8,946 nucleotides of DNA. It comes from Acidobacteriota bacterium. GTDB taxonomy: Bacteria; Acidobacteriota; Thermoanaerobaculia; Thermoanaerobaculales; Thermoanaerobaculaceae. Shown here one piece after another: positions 1 through 5,861 of this stretch. Location of the stretch: assembly GCA_027458945.1 (NCBI GenBank), contig DAIDOU010000113.1, positions 1 through 8,946 on the forward strand, given 5' to 3'. The notes beneath the pieces are model-generated. The model was not told where the DNA came from. It searched no databases and worked only from the letters and a program-made list of their open reading frames with translations. How positions within the stretch are numbered: position 1 is the stretch's first letter; every line of letters begins with the position of its first letter. Position numbers and translations under genes: made by a program.

Positions 1-1
1 G

Positions 2-7
2 TAGAAT
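2..7 (+). promoter_or_regulatory. possible -10 box (TAGAAT) before the first gene
   Basis: TAGAAT matches the bacterial -10 consensus at five of six positions. It lies about 70 nt before the ferritin-like gene. The -35 region would fall outside the window, so it cannot be judged. The octamer TAGAATCC recurs at 1806-1813 in front of xerD. One hexamer in GC-rich DNA is weak evidence. Confidence 0.25.
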
Positions 8-11
8 CCGT

Positions 12-30
12 GGGGCCGGGGCCGGGCGGG
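12..30 (+). other. guanine-quadruplex motif upstream of the ferritin-like gene
   Basis: Four G-runs (G4, G4, G3, G3) are separated by CC, CC and C on the coding strand. This satisfies the usual G3+N1-7 rule with short loops. It sits just downstream of the TAGAAT hexamer and would lie in the 5' leader of the first gene if that hexamer is a promoter. G-runs are frequent in DNA this GC-rich, so function is not shown. Confidence 0.35.
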
Positions 31-77
31 TGAGGGCCGGACGGTCTTGCCATCGCGATCGGTCGCCCGGTGCCGGC

Positions 78-560
78 ATGGGAGGTCGGTTGGCGGAAAT
101 CCAGAGCGTGCTGCGGCCGCTTGAGCAGTCTGAAAGTCTGATGAAGGAGATCTACAGCGAGCTCGCCGAGGCGTTCGCGGCGGACACGGAGGCGTCGTCG
201 TTGTTCTCCAGGTTGGCTTTCGAGGAACGCTCGCACCTGTCGCAGGTGCAGTTCCTCCGCCGACTGGCGCGCCAGAACGGATCGGAGTTCGGCGAGGTCG
301 ATATCGACCCCGACGAGCTCGGTCGCGAGGTGGCCGAGCTCGAGACGGTGCTCGAGTCCGTACGGCGGCTCTCGCTGCGGGAGGCACTCGTGCTCGCGAT
401 CCAGTTCGAGGGCGGCGTGGCCGAGCTGCACGCGCGGCGCGCGATCGCGAAGGCGAACCCCGACGTGGCGCGCGTGTTCGGCACCCTGCACCTGGCCGAC
501 GAGCGGCATCGCGACAGCTTGATCGAGCTGGCGGTGCGGCGGGGGTTCCGATCGGCGTGA
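78..560 (+). CDS. ferritin-like (rubrerythrin-type fold) diiron domain protein
   Basis: A 160-residue, charged, all-helical protein without signal peptide or membrane segment, so probably cytoplasmic. It resembles the ferritin-like superfamily with four helices. Candidate metal ligands are E19 in helix 1 (seven residues before Y26), E50xxH53 in helix 2, E111 in helix 3, and D141xxH144 in helix 4, where Asp replaces the usual Glu. There is no C-terminal rubredoxin domain. Such proteins bind a diiron centre and act in iron handling or peroxide reduction; the reaction here cannot be told. Start choice is uncertain: ATG at 78 has no clear Shine-Dalgarno, GTG at 30 is possible, and TTG at 90 has GGGAGG at 80-85 just ahead. 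The DinB-like gene follows within 65 nt, suggesting co-transcription. Confidence 0.72.
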   Translation: MGGRLAEIQSVLRPLEQSESLMKEIYSELAEAFAADTEASSLFSRLAFEERSHLSQVQFLRRLARQNGSEFGEVDIDPDELGREVAELETVLESVRRLSLREALVLAIQFEGGVAELHARRAIAKANPDVARVFGTLHLADERHRDSLIELAVRRGFRSA

Positions 561-624
561 GGACCAGACGGGGCTGATGGTCGGGGGCGGAGCGATGCGC
601 CGCGACGGCCCCGGGGGAGACGGC

Positions 625-1320
625 ATGGTGAGCCAGGGATCGCGCGGAGATCTCGAGGAGCTGTTCGGGCGGCGAAGCCGGCCGGCGGGCTCGGCGGAAG
701 GGGCGGCCGCGCCGGGTGCCCTGCACCCGGAGCTCGAGCTCCTGATCCGTCAGCTCGCGGACGCCAGCCGCGAAGCCGAACAGCTCGTGGGCCACCTTTC
801 GGAGCAGCAGTTCAACTGGTCTCCCGGCCCGGGCCGGTGGTCGATCGCGGAGTGTCTCGGGCACCTCAACCTCATCGGTTCGGAGCTGCTCCCCAAGATC
901 GACGCCGCGTTCGCCGAGGCGCGCGCCCGCGCGTGGTACCGGCAGGGCCCCCCCCGGGTCGGCTTCTTCGGGCGGCGGCTGCTCGAGGCCACGGAGCCGC
1001 CGGTCCGGAGCCGGCGCCGGGCGAAGAACGTGCACGTCTCGGAGGGGGAACAGACGGCCGGCGTCGTCCTCCCGGCGCTGTTGGACCTCAACGCGCAGCT
1101 GGCGGAGCGGGTGCGGGCCGGCAACGGGCTCGACCTCGGGCGGCCCAAGGTGAGCGCGTTCGGCTCGGTGCTGTACAAGCCCAGCCTGTACGAACTCTTC
1201 CTCGTCGCGGTTGCGCACGAGCGCCGGCACCTGCGGCAGGCGCAGTCGGTCAGGGACGATGCGGGGTTCCCGAAGCGCGTCGGTCCGCCGCCGGCCGCGG
1301 CGCCGCGGGCGGGGCGCTGA
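625..1320 (+). CDS. DinB-family (DinB_2-like) putative metal-dependent protein
   Basis: A 231-residue protein with the DinB/YfiT-type four-helix pattern. The segment with RWSIAECLGHL supplies H80, and AHERRH near the C terminus supplies H198 and H202, giving the family's three-His metal site. Relatives include thiol S-transferases (bacillithiol or mycothiol dependent) and damage-inducible proteins of unknown reaction, so the substrate is not predictable. The first 33 or so residues are low-complexity and probably disordered, as is the Pro/Ala-rich C terminus. ATG at 625 was chosen because GGGGGAG at 613-619 lies 5 nt upstream; in-frame ATGs at 577 and 595 lack a well-placed site. It lies between a ferritin-like gene and an alkyltransferase-like gene, hinting at a stress role (inference). 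Confidence 0.8.
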   Translation: MVSQGSRGDLEELFGRRSRPAGSAEGAAAPGALHPELELLIRQLADASREAEQLVGHLSEQQFNWSPGPGRWSIAECLGHLNLIGSELLPKIDAAFAEARARAWYRQGPPRVGFFGRRLLEATEPPVRSRRRAKNVHVSEGEQTAGVVLPALLDLNAQLAERVRAGNGLDLGRPKVSAFGSVLYKPSLYELFLVAVAHERRHLRQAQSVRDDAGFPKRVGPPPAAAPRAGR

Positions 1321-1407
1321 GAGCGGTGCGCCGTCCAGCCGGGGGCCCGAGCCGGACGGCGGGCGAGGGTTCGGGCGACCCCGGTGGGCCGGCCCCGCGG
1401 CGGCCCC

Positions 1408-1426
1408 GGGTGGGGGCCGGGACGGG
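1408..1426 (+). other. guanine-quadruplex motif before the alkyltransferase-like gene
   Basis: G-runs of 3, 5, 3 and 3 with loops T, CC and AC on the coding strand end 4 nt before the GTG chosen as the ATL start. If translation begins at that GTG, the motif covers the ribosome-binding region. If it begins at GTG 1326, the motif is coding. No function is demonstrated. Confidence 0.35.
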
Positions 1427-1430
1427 CCGA

Positions 1431-1808
1431 GTGCATGGCGAGGTTTCGGCTCCGGCCGCGGGCGGCTTCGAGGCGGTCTACGCCGTCGTGCGGGCGATCC
1501 CGCGCGGGCGCGTGATGACCTACGGGCAGATCGCCGGCCTGCTCGGAAGCGTGCTCTCGCCGAAGGCGGTCGGCTGGGCGATGCACGGCTGCCCGGACGA
1601 TGTCCCCTGGCACCGGGTGGTGAACGCCGCCGGACGCTGCTCGACCGACCGGCGGGGGGACATGCCCCCGGGCCTGCAGCGAGCGCTCCTCGAGCGGGAG
1701 GGCGTGGCGTTCGCGCTCGACGGCACGCTTGATCTCGAGCGCTTCCGGCACGTTCCACCGGTGAGGGGCGTGCGGGTACGGCGGCCGCCGCGGGCGGTGC
1801 GGGGCTAG
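1431..1808 (+). CDS. alkyltransferase-like protein (ATL, MGMT-fold, Cys-to-Trp)
   Basis: A protein of about 125 residues matching the DNA-binding C-terminal domain of O6-alkylguanine-DNA alkyltransferase. Visible are FEAVYAVVRAIPRGRVMTYGQIA (start of the domain and helix-turn-helix region), then VPWHRVVNAAG, where W60 replaces the alkyl-accepting Cys of PCHRV. That change defines ATLs: they bind and flip O6-alkylguanine but cannot remove the alkyl group, and they pass the lesion to UvrABC nucleotide excision repair. The usual MGMT Arg finger (ARAVG) reads PKAVG, so K45 takes its place. The start is uncertain: GTG 1431 gives a normal ATL length, while GTG 1326, just after the DinB stop, would add a 35-residue Pro/Gly/Arg-rich tail. 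The C terminus runs about 20 residues past the fold with an Arg-rich end. Confidence 0.87.
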   Translation: MHGEVSAPAAGGFEAVYAVVRAIPRGRVMTYGQIAGLLGSVLSPKAVGWAMHGCPDDVPWHRVVNAAGRCSTDRRGDMPPGLQRALLEREGVAFALDGTLDLERFRHVPPVRGVRVRRPPRAVRG

Positions 1809-1811
1809 AAT
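1806..1811 (+). promoter_or_regulatory. possible -10 box for a leaderless xerD transcript
   Basis: TAGAAT overlaps the TAG stop of the ATL gene and ends 8 nt before the xerD ATG at 1820. A transcript would therefore start at or within a few bases of the start codon. No Shine-Dalgarno is visible before xerD, which fits leaderless translation. There is no recognisable -35 element at the expected distance, so the call is tentative. Confidence 0.38.
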
Positions 1812-1819
1812 CCCGGCGT

Positions 1820-2728
1820 ATGCGCGTCCCCGCCGCCACGCGTTTCGGCCGCACCGTCCTGCCGGACTACCTGGCGGTCTTGCTAGTGGAGCGAGGACTC
1901 GCGTCGAACTCTGTCGCGTCGTACCGCCGAGACCTCGAGGCGTTCGGGAGGTGGCTGGCAACCCGGGGTCTGGAGGCCGAGGCGTGCGAACGCTCGGACC
2001 TGAGGCGTTACCTGACCGATCTGCGCGGGCGGGGCCTGGCGGCGCGCTCGGCGGCGCGGGCGCTGGCGGCGCTGCGCGGCTTTTACCGCTACATGGTCGA
2101 GCGCGGCGCCTGCGCACACGACCCGACGCTGGACCTCGAATCGCCCAAGGTGATGCCGGCGTTGCCGTACTTCCTCACCTCGGAGGAGGTCGAGGCGCTG
2201 CTCGCGGCGCCGGACGTGGGTCGGCCGCTCGGCTTGCGCGACCGGGCGATGCTCGAGACCGTCTACGCCACCGGCGTGCGCGTCTCGGAACTGGTCTCTT
2301 TGACGCTGAGCCAGTTGCGCCTCGACCCCGGCTACGTGCGGGTCTGGGGGAAGGGAGGCAAGGAGCGGGTCGTGCCGGTTGGCTCGGCGGCGCGCGGGTG
2401 GCTCGGCCGGTACCTGGACGGGGCGCGGCCGGCGCTCGACCGCAAGCACCGCGACGAGCTCTTCCTCACGGTCCGGGGCGAGGGGATGACGCGGCAGTGT
2501 TTCTGGCAGCTGATCAAGGCGCACGGCCGCAAGGCGGGGATCTCGACCCACCTGTCGCCGCACGTGATCCGGCACTCGTTCGCGACGCACCTGCTCGAGC
2601 ACGGCGCCGACCTGCGCGCCGTGCAGGCGATGCTGGGCCACGCCGACATCTCGACGACCGAGATCTACACCCACATCACGCGCGAGCGCCTGCGTTCGCT
2701 CTACGACAGCAAGCACCCGCGCGCATGA
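1820..2728 (+). CDS. xerD: site-specific tyrosine recombinase XerD
   Basis: A 302-residue tyrosine recombinase of normal Xer length. Residues 10-100 form the SAM-like core-binding domain and residues 115-300 the catalytic domain. All catalytic residues are present: R154 (ATGVRVSEL), K178 (GKGGKERVVP), H248 and R251 (HVIRHSFATHLL), H274 (LGHADISTT) and Y283 (IYTH). The C-terminal ERLRSLYDSKHPRA resembles the XerD tail, favouring XerD over XerC. With XerC it resolves chromosome dimers at dif under FtsK control. No dif-like site or cargo genes are nearby, so a housekeeping role is likelier than an integrase. No Shine-Dalgarno precedes the ATG. The stop overlaps the start of the next gene (ATGA), indicating translational coupling. 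Confidence 0.93.
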   Translation: MRVPAATRFGRTVLPDYLAVLLVERGLASNSVASYRRDLEAFGRWLATRGLEAEACERSDLRRYLTDLRGRGLAARSAARALAALRGFYRYMVERGACAHDPTLDLESPKVMPALPYFLTSEEVEALLAAPDVGRPLGLRDRAMLETVYATGVRVSELVSLTLSQLRLDPGYVRVWGKGGKERVVPVGSAARGWLGRYLDGARPALDRKHRDELFLTVRGEGMTRQCFWQLIKAHGRKAGISTHLSPHVIRHSFATHLLEHGADLRAVQAMLGHADISTTEIYTHITRERLRSLYDSKHPRA

Positions 2729-3495
2729 ACGGCGACCGGCAGGAGAGCAGGAGGGCCTTCGGGCCCGCCGTCGAGGCGCCGGGAGCGGACGCCCGCTGGC
2801 GGCCCCGGATCGGGGCCCTCCGGGTCGCGGTGCTCGGCCTCGCATTGCTGGCCGGGGCGGCGGGGCCGGCGGCGGCGCAGTACCTGGCGGTCTTCGTCGA
2901 CGGCCGGCTGCTCAAGATCCGATCGGCGACGATCGTGGGCGGGTCGAGGATCCGCCTGGACCTCCCCGACGGCGGCTCGATCGAGGTCCCGCTCACCCGC
3001 CTCGACCGGGTGATCGCGGACGAGATCGAGGCGAAGCCGGAGCCGATCCCGCCGCCGGCGTGCGCCGCGGAGTACACGCGGGTGCCGCTGCCCGCGGGGA
3101 CGCCGTTCGCGGCCGAGATCGAGGCGGCGAGCCGGGCGGCGAACCTGGCTCCGGCGCTGGTCGCGGCGGTCGTCGGCGCCGAGTCGGCGTTCAAACCGTG
3201 GGCCGTGTCGCCGGTCGGCGCGGCCGGCCTGATGCAGCTGATGCCCTCGGTCTGGCTCGAGCAGGGGATCGCGAGCCCGTACGAGCCGGCCGCCAACCTG
3301 CGGGCGGGGTGCCGCCACCTGCGCATGCTGATCGACCGCTTCGGCGACCTGACGCTCGCGCTCGCCGCCTACAACGCGGGCATCGCCACCGTGGCGAGGG
3401 GCGGCCGGGTCCCTCCCTACCGCGAGACGCGGGAGTTCGTGCGCCGGGTGCTCGCCAGGTTCTGCCGTCCGGCTCCCGCGGTGGGTGCCGGCTGA
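2725..3495 (+). CDS. secreted SLT-family lytic transglycosylase with N-terminal beta domain
   Basis: A 256-residue protein. Residues 1-31 are a long charged n-region, 32-51 a hydrophobic Ala/Leu-rich stretch ending AAAQ, consistent with Sec export and cleavage near residue 51. Residues 52-100 (from YLAVFVDGR to LDRVIADE) look like a small beta-strand domain, followed by a Pro-rich linker. Residues 125-250 are the lysozyme-like SLT domain: catalytic Glu in GAESAF (E153), then GAAGLMQLMP and LAAYNAG. Enzymes of this family cleave the MurNAc-GlcNAc bond of peptidoglycan to give 1,6-anhydro ends, acting in the periplasm. No lipobox is seen at the cleavage site. The ATG overlaps the xerD stop, so the two genes are probably co-transcribed; a physiological link, such as cell division, is only inference. 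Confidence 0.9.
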   Translation: MNGDRQESRRAFGPAVEAPGADARWRPRIGALRVAVLGLALLAGAAGPAAAQYLAVFVDGRLLKIRSATIVGGSRIRLDLPDGGSIEVPLTRLDRVIADEIEAKPEPIPPPACAAEYTRVPLPAGTPFAAEIEAASRAANLAPALVAAVVGAESAFKPWAVSPVGAAGLMQLMPSVWLEQGIASPYEPAANLRAGCRHLRMLIDRFGDLTLALAAYNAGIATVARGGRVPPYRETREFVRRVLARFCRPAPAVGAG

Positions 3496-3509
3496 GCTGT
3501 GATTGCACG

Positions 3510-3515
3510 TATAAT
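3510..3515 (+). promoter_or_regulatory. -10 box (TATAAT) of the nuoB-nuoCD-nuoI unit
   Basis: A perfect TATAAT lies 15 nt after the transglycosylase stop. No TTGACA-like -35 is seen at 16-18 bp. The box is bracketed by two direct copies of TGCACGT (3504-3510 and 3515-3521), spaced 11 bp, and the second is part of the palindrome GCACGTGC (3516-3523). That arrangement could be an activator or repressor site. A start near 3522 would give a leader of about 64 nt that contains a small hairpin (CTGGGCC at 3548-3554 with GGCCAG at 3562-3567) and GGGAGG at 3575-3580. Confidence 0.55.
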
Positions 3516-3585
3516 GCACGTGCTCCGTCCGCGGCGGAACAGGGGGCCTGGGCCGGCGGTTGGCCAGAGTGTACGGGAGGGTGCG

Positions 3586-4152
3586 ATGGGCGATCCGGGA
3601 AAGACGCCGACATTGCCTGTGCAGGGGAACGCGAGCGCACGTGCGCCGCACCTCAAGGACGGAGATCCGGCGTTCCTGACGACCAGGATGGACGCGCTGC
3701 TCGACGCCGCGCGCAAGAACAGCCTGTGGCCGTTCCCGTTCGGAACGGCGTGCTGCGCGATCGAGTTCATGTCGTTCATGATGTCCCACTACGACATCTC
3801 CCGGTTCGGGGCGGAGGTCGTCCGCTTCTCGCCGAGGCAGTCGGACCTGTTGATCGTCGCCGGGACCGTGACCGACAAGATGGCGCCCGTGATGGTGCGC
3901 ATCTACGAGCAGATGGCCGAGCCCAAGTACGTCATCTCGATGGGCGTGTGCGCCTGCACCGGCGGTTTCTACCGCGCGTACCACGTGGTCCAGGGGATCG
4001 ACGAGTTCATCCCCGTGGACGTGTACGTGCCGGGGTGTCCGCCGACGCCCGAGGCGCTCCTGCAGGGGGTCGTCAAGCTGCAGGAGATGATCGCGCGCGG
4101 GGAGACGCACTATCAACGAGCGCTGGCGGCGGCGAGGGCCGCCGGCCGCTGA
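3586..4152 (+). CDS. nuoB: NADH-quinone oxidoreductase subunit B (NuoB)
   Basis: A 188-residue subunit carrying the N2 [4Fe-4S] cluster, the last electron carrier before quinone in complex I. The ligands are visible: tandem C56-C57 in GTACCAIEF, C122 in MGVCACTGG, and C151 in VPGCPPTPE. An additional Cys at 124 sits where many homologues have Ser or Asn. The first 25 residues are a variable extension. It has no transmembrane segment and acts at the cytoplasmic face of the membrane with NuoCD and NuoI. The start at 3586 is supported by GGGAGG at 3575-3580, 5 nt upstream; an in-frame ATG further upstream would begin ahead of that site inside the leader. nuoCD follows after 17 nt. The usual upstream partner nuoA is absent; the preceding gene is a lytic transglycosylase. 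Confidence 0.95.
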   Translation: MGDPGKTPTLPVQGNASARAPHLKDGDPAFLTTRMDALLDAARKNSLWPFPFGTACCAIEFMSFMMSHYDISRFGAEVVRFSPRQSDLLIVAGTVTDKMAPVMVRIYEQMAEPKYVISMGVCACTGGFYRAYHVVQGIDEFIPVDVYVPGCPPTPEALLQGVVKLQEMIARGETHYQRALAAARAAGR

Positions 4153-4155
4153 GCC

Positions 4156-4174
4156 GGGTGGGGGTGGGCATGGG
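4156..4174 (+). other. guanine-quadruplex motif over the nuoCD start
   Basis: The motif GGGTGGGGGTGGGCATGGG has four G-runs with loops of 1, 1 and 3 nt. The last loop is the CAT that includes the first two bases of the nuoCD ATG (4170). It occupies almost the whole gap between nuoB and nuoCD and is the only purine-rich candidate for the ribosome-binding site. Loops this short favour stable folding in RNA. Whether it folds or regulates is unknown. Confidence 0.45.
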
Positions 4175-5861
4175 CGATCGCGACGAGAGGATGGCGGCGA
4201 TCCGCAAGGCGTTTCCCGCTGGGAGCGTCGAAGAGGTGCCGGGCGGGGACATGCTGACGCTGCGCGTGGACCGGCGCGCGCTTCCCGAGTTGGCGCGGCG
4301 GCTCAAGGCCGACCCGGCGCTCGACTGCAAGCTGCTGCTCGACGTCTGCGGCGCCGACTACCCCGGCCGCGCGGAGCGCTTCGAGGTCGTCTACCACCTG
4401 GCCTCGCTGCAGCACCCGTTCCGGCTCCGTCTCAAGGTGCCGGTGCCCGAATCTGACCCGGTGGTACCGTCCGTATTCGGCGTGTGGAAGGCCGCCGATT
4501 GGTTCGAGCGCGAGGCGTTCGACATGTTCGGCATCCGCTTCGAGGGCCACCCCAACCTCAAGCGCATCCTCTGCCACGGCGCCTTCCAGGGGCACGCCCT
4601 GCGCAAGGACTACGACGCCGGCCAGCGCTGGCTGCTGCGCGAGGCCGAGCAGGAGCTGCCGGCGTGGGCGACCGAGCGGGTCGAGGACGGTGACCACTTC
4701 GAGACCCAGGTCCTCAACCTCGGGCCGTCGCACCCCGCGACTCACGGCACGTTGCGGACCGTCGTCAGGCTCGACGGCGAGCTGATCACCAGGGCCGAGG
4801 TCGAGATCGGATACCTCCACCGCTGCTTCGAGAAGATGGCGGAGAGCCACACCTGGAACCAGGTGATCCCGTACACCGATCGCCTCAACTACTGCTCGGC
4901 GATGATGAACGGCGTCGGGTACGCGCTCGCGGTCGAGAAGATGCTCGGCGTCGAGGCGCCGCCGCGGGCGCAGACGATCCGGCTGATCCTCTCGGAGCTG
5001 TCGCGGATCATGGACCACATCGTGGACATCGGGGCCAACCTCAACGACCTCGGCGCGATGACGCCGTTCCTGTACATGTACGAGGCGCGCGAGGAGATCT
5101 ACTCACTGCTGGAAGCGTGCTGCGGCAGCCGCCTGACGATGTCGTACGTCCGCATCGGGGGGCTCTCGCACGACGTGCCGCACGACTTCGCCGACTCGGT
5201 GCGCTACCTGCTGCGGCGCATTCCGAAGCTGATCGGCGACATGGAGACGCTGATCACCAACAACCGGATCTTCCGCGACCGCACCGAGGGGGTCGGCAAG
5301 CTCTCCGCCGAAGAGGCCGTGGACTGGGGCTGGACGGGGCCGTGCCTGCGCTCCACCGGCGTGGCGTACGACGTGCGCAAGGCGTATCCGTACCTCGGCT
5401 ACGAGACGTACGACTTCAAGGTGCCGGTGTCGCACGGCGGTGACACGTACGCCCGCTACCTCGTCCGGGTCGAGGAGATGAAACAGTCGCTCGCGCTCGT
5501 GGAGCAGGCACTGGCGCGGCTCGAGGCGGGGCCGGTCATCCTCGACGACCACAACGTCGCCCTGCCGCCCAAGGCCGAGGTCTACACCGAGATGGAGTCG
5601 CTGATCTGGCACTTCAAGCTGATCATGGAGGGAATGAAGGTGCCGGCGGGGGAGGGGTACGGGTTCACGGAAGCGGCGAACGGGGAGCTCGGGTACTACG
5701 TGGTCTCGGACGGCGGCGGCAAGCCGTACCGCATCAAGGTCCGACCGCCGTGCTTCGCCATTTTCCAGGCCTATCCCCACATGATCGAGGACCACATGGT
5801 GGCGGACGCAGTGGCGATCCTGGGCAGCCTCAACGTGATCGCCGGGGAGCTCGACCGATGA
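4170..5861 (+). CDS. nuoCD: fused NADH-quinone oxidoreductase subunit C/D (NuoCD)
   Basis: A single 563-residue chain joins NuoC and NuoD, as in enterobacteria and several other phyla. Residues 10-155 are the NuoC (30 kDa) domain, with the signature FEREAFDMFGIRFEGHPNLKRIL and GHALRKDYD. A linker of about 25 residues follows. Residues 180-563 are the NuoD (49 kDa) domain, starting LNLGPSHPATHG and ending GELDR. The quinone-site residues align as H192 (PATHG) and Y241 (RLNY), 49 residues apart as in mitochondrial 49-kDa subunits. NuoD lacks the CxxC pairs of NiFe hydrogenases, so it is complex I-type. It forms the quinone pocket with NuoB. Odd points: C219 where HRG is usual, and N240 where Asp usually precedes the Tyr. 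Start at 4170 preferred; ATG 4191 has GAGAGG directly abutting. The stop overlaps nuoI (ATGA). Confidence 0.95.
   Translation: MGDRDERMAAIRKAFPAGSVEEVPGGDMLTLRVDRRALPELARRLKADPALDCKLLLDVCGADYPGRAERFEVVYHLASLQHPFRLRLKVPVPESDPVVPSVFGVWKAADWFEREAFDMFGIRFEGHPNLKRILCHGAFQGHALRKDYDAGQRWLLREAEQELPAWATERVEDGDHFETQVLNLGPSHPATHGTLRTVVRLDGELITRAEVEIGYLHRCFEKMAESHTWNQVIPYTDRLNYCSAMMNGVGYALAVEKMLGVEAPPRAQTIRLILSELSRIMDHIVDIGANLNDLGAMTPFLYMYEAREEIYSLLEACCGSRLTMSYVRIGGLSHDVPHDFADSVRYLLRRIPKLIGDMETLITNNRIFRDRTEGVGKLSAEEAVDWGWTGPCLRSTGVAYDVRKAYPYLGYETYDFKVPVSHGGDTYARYLVRVEEMKQSLALVEQALARLEAGPVILDDHNVALPPKAEVYTEMESLIWHFKLIMEGMKVPAGEGYGFTEAANGELGYYVVSDGGGKPYRIKVRPPCFAIFQAYPHMIEDHMVADAVAILGSLNVIAGELDR

Noticed and set aside
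1386..1395. GGGCCGGCCC palindrome in the DinB-ATL gap
   Set aside because: A short GC-only palindrome in GC-rich DNA with no T-run, so not supported as a terminator or operator.
837..1430. Reading the ATL gene as a 323-residue protein starting inside the DinB gene
   Set aside because: The first 200 residues are an out-of-frame translation of DinB codons with no family resemblance; the ATL fold begins near 1431.
750..2117. Long - strand open frame opposite the DinB, ATL and xerD genes
   Set aside because: Its translation is Arg/Pro/Ala-rich with no recognisable domain, and it opposes three genes with clear family motifs. GC-rich DNA commonly leaves the antisense frame open.
1820..2728. XerD-like gene as a phage or island integrase
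   Set aside because: Its length and C-terminal tail match housekeeping XerD. No tRNA, attachment repeat or cargo genes are nearby.
2701..4116. Long - strand open frame opposite the transglycosylase and nuoB
   Set aside because: Low-complexity His/Arg/Asp-rich translation crossing two well-supported genes and the promoter region between them.
4701..5861. NuoD half as the large subunit of a membrane-bound NiFe hydrogenase
   Set aside because: The N- and C-terminal CxxC pairs for the NiFe site are absent, and the complex I quinone His and Tyr are present.
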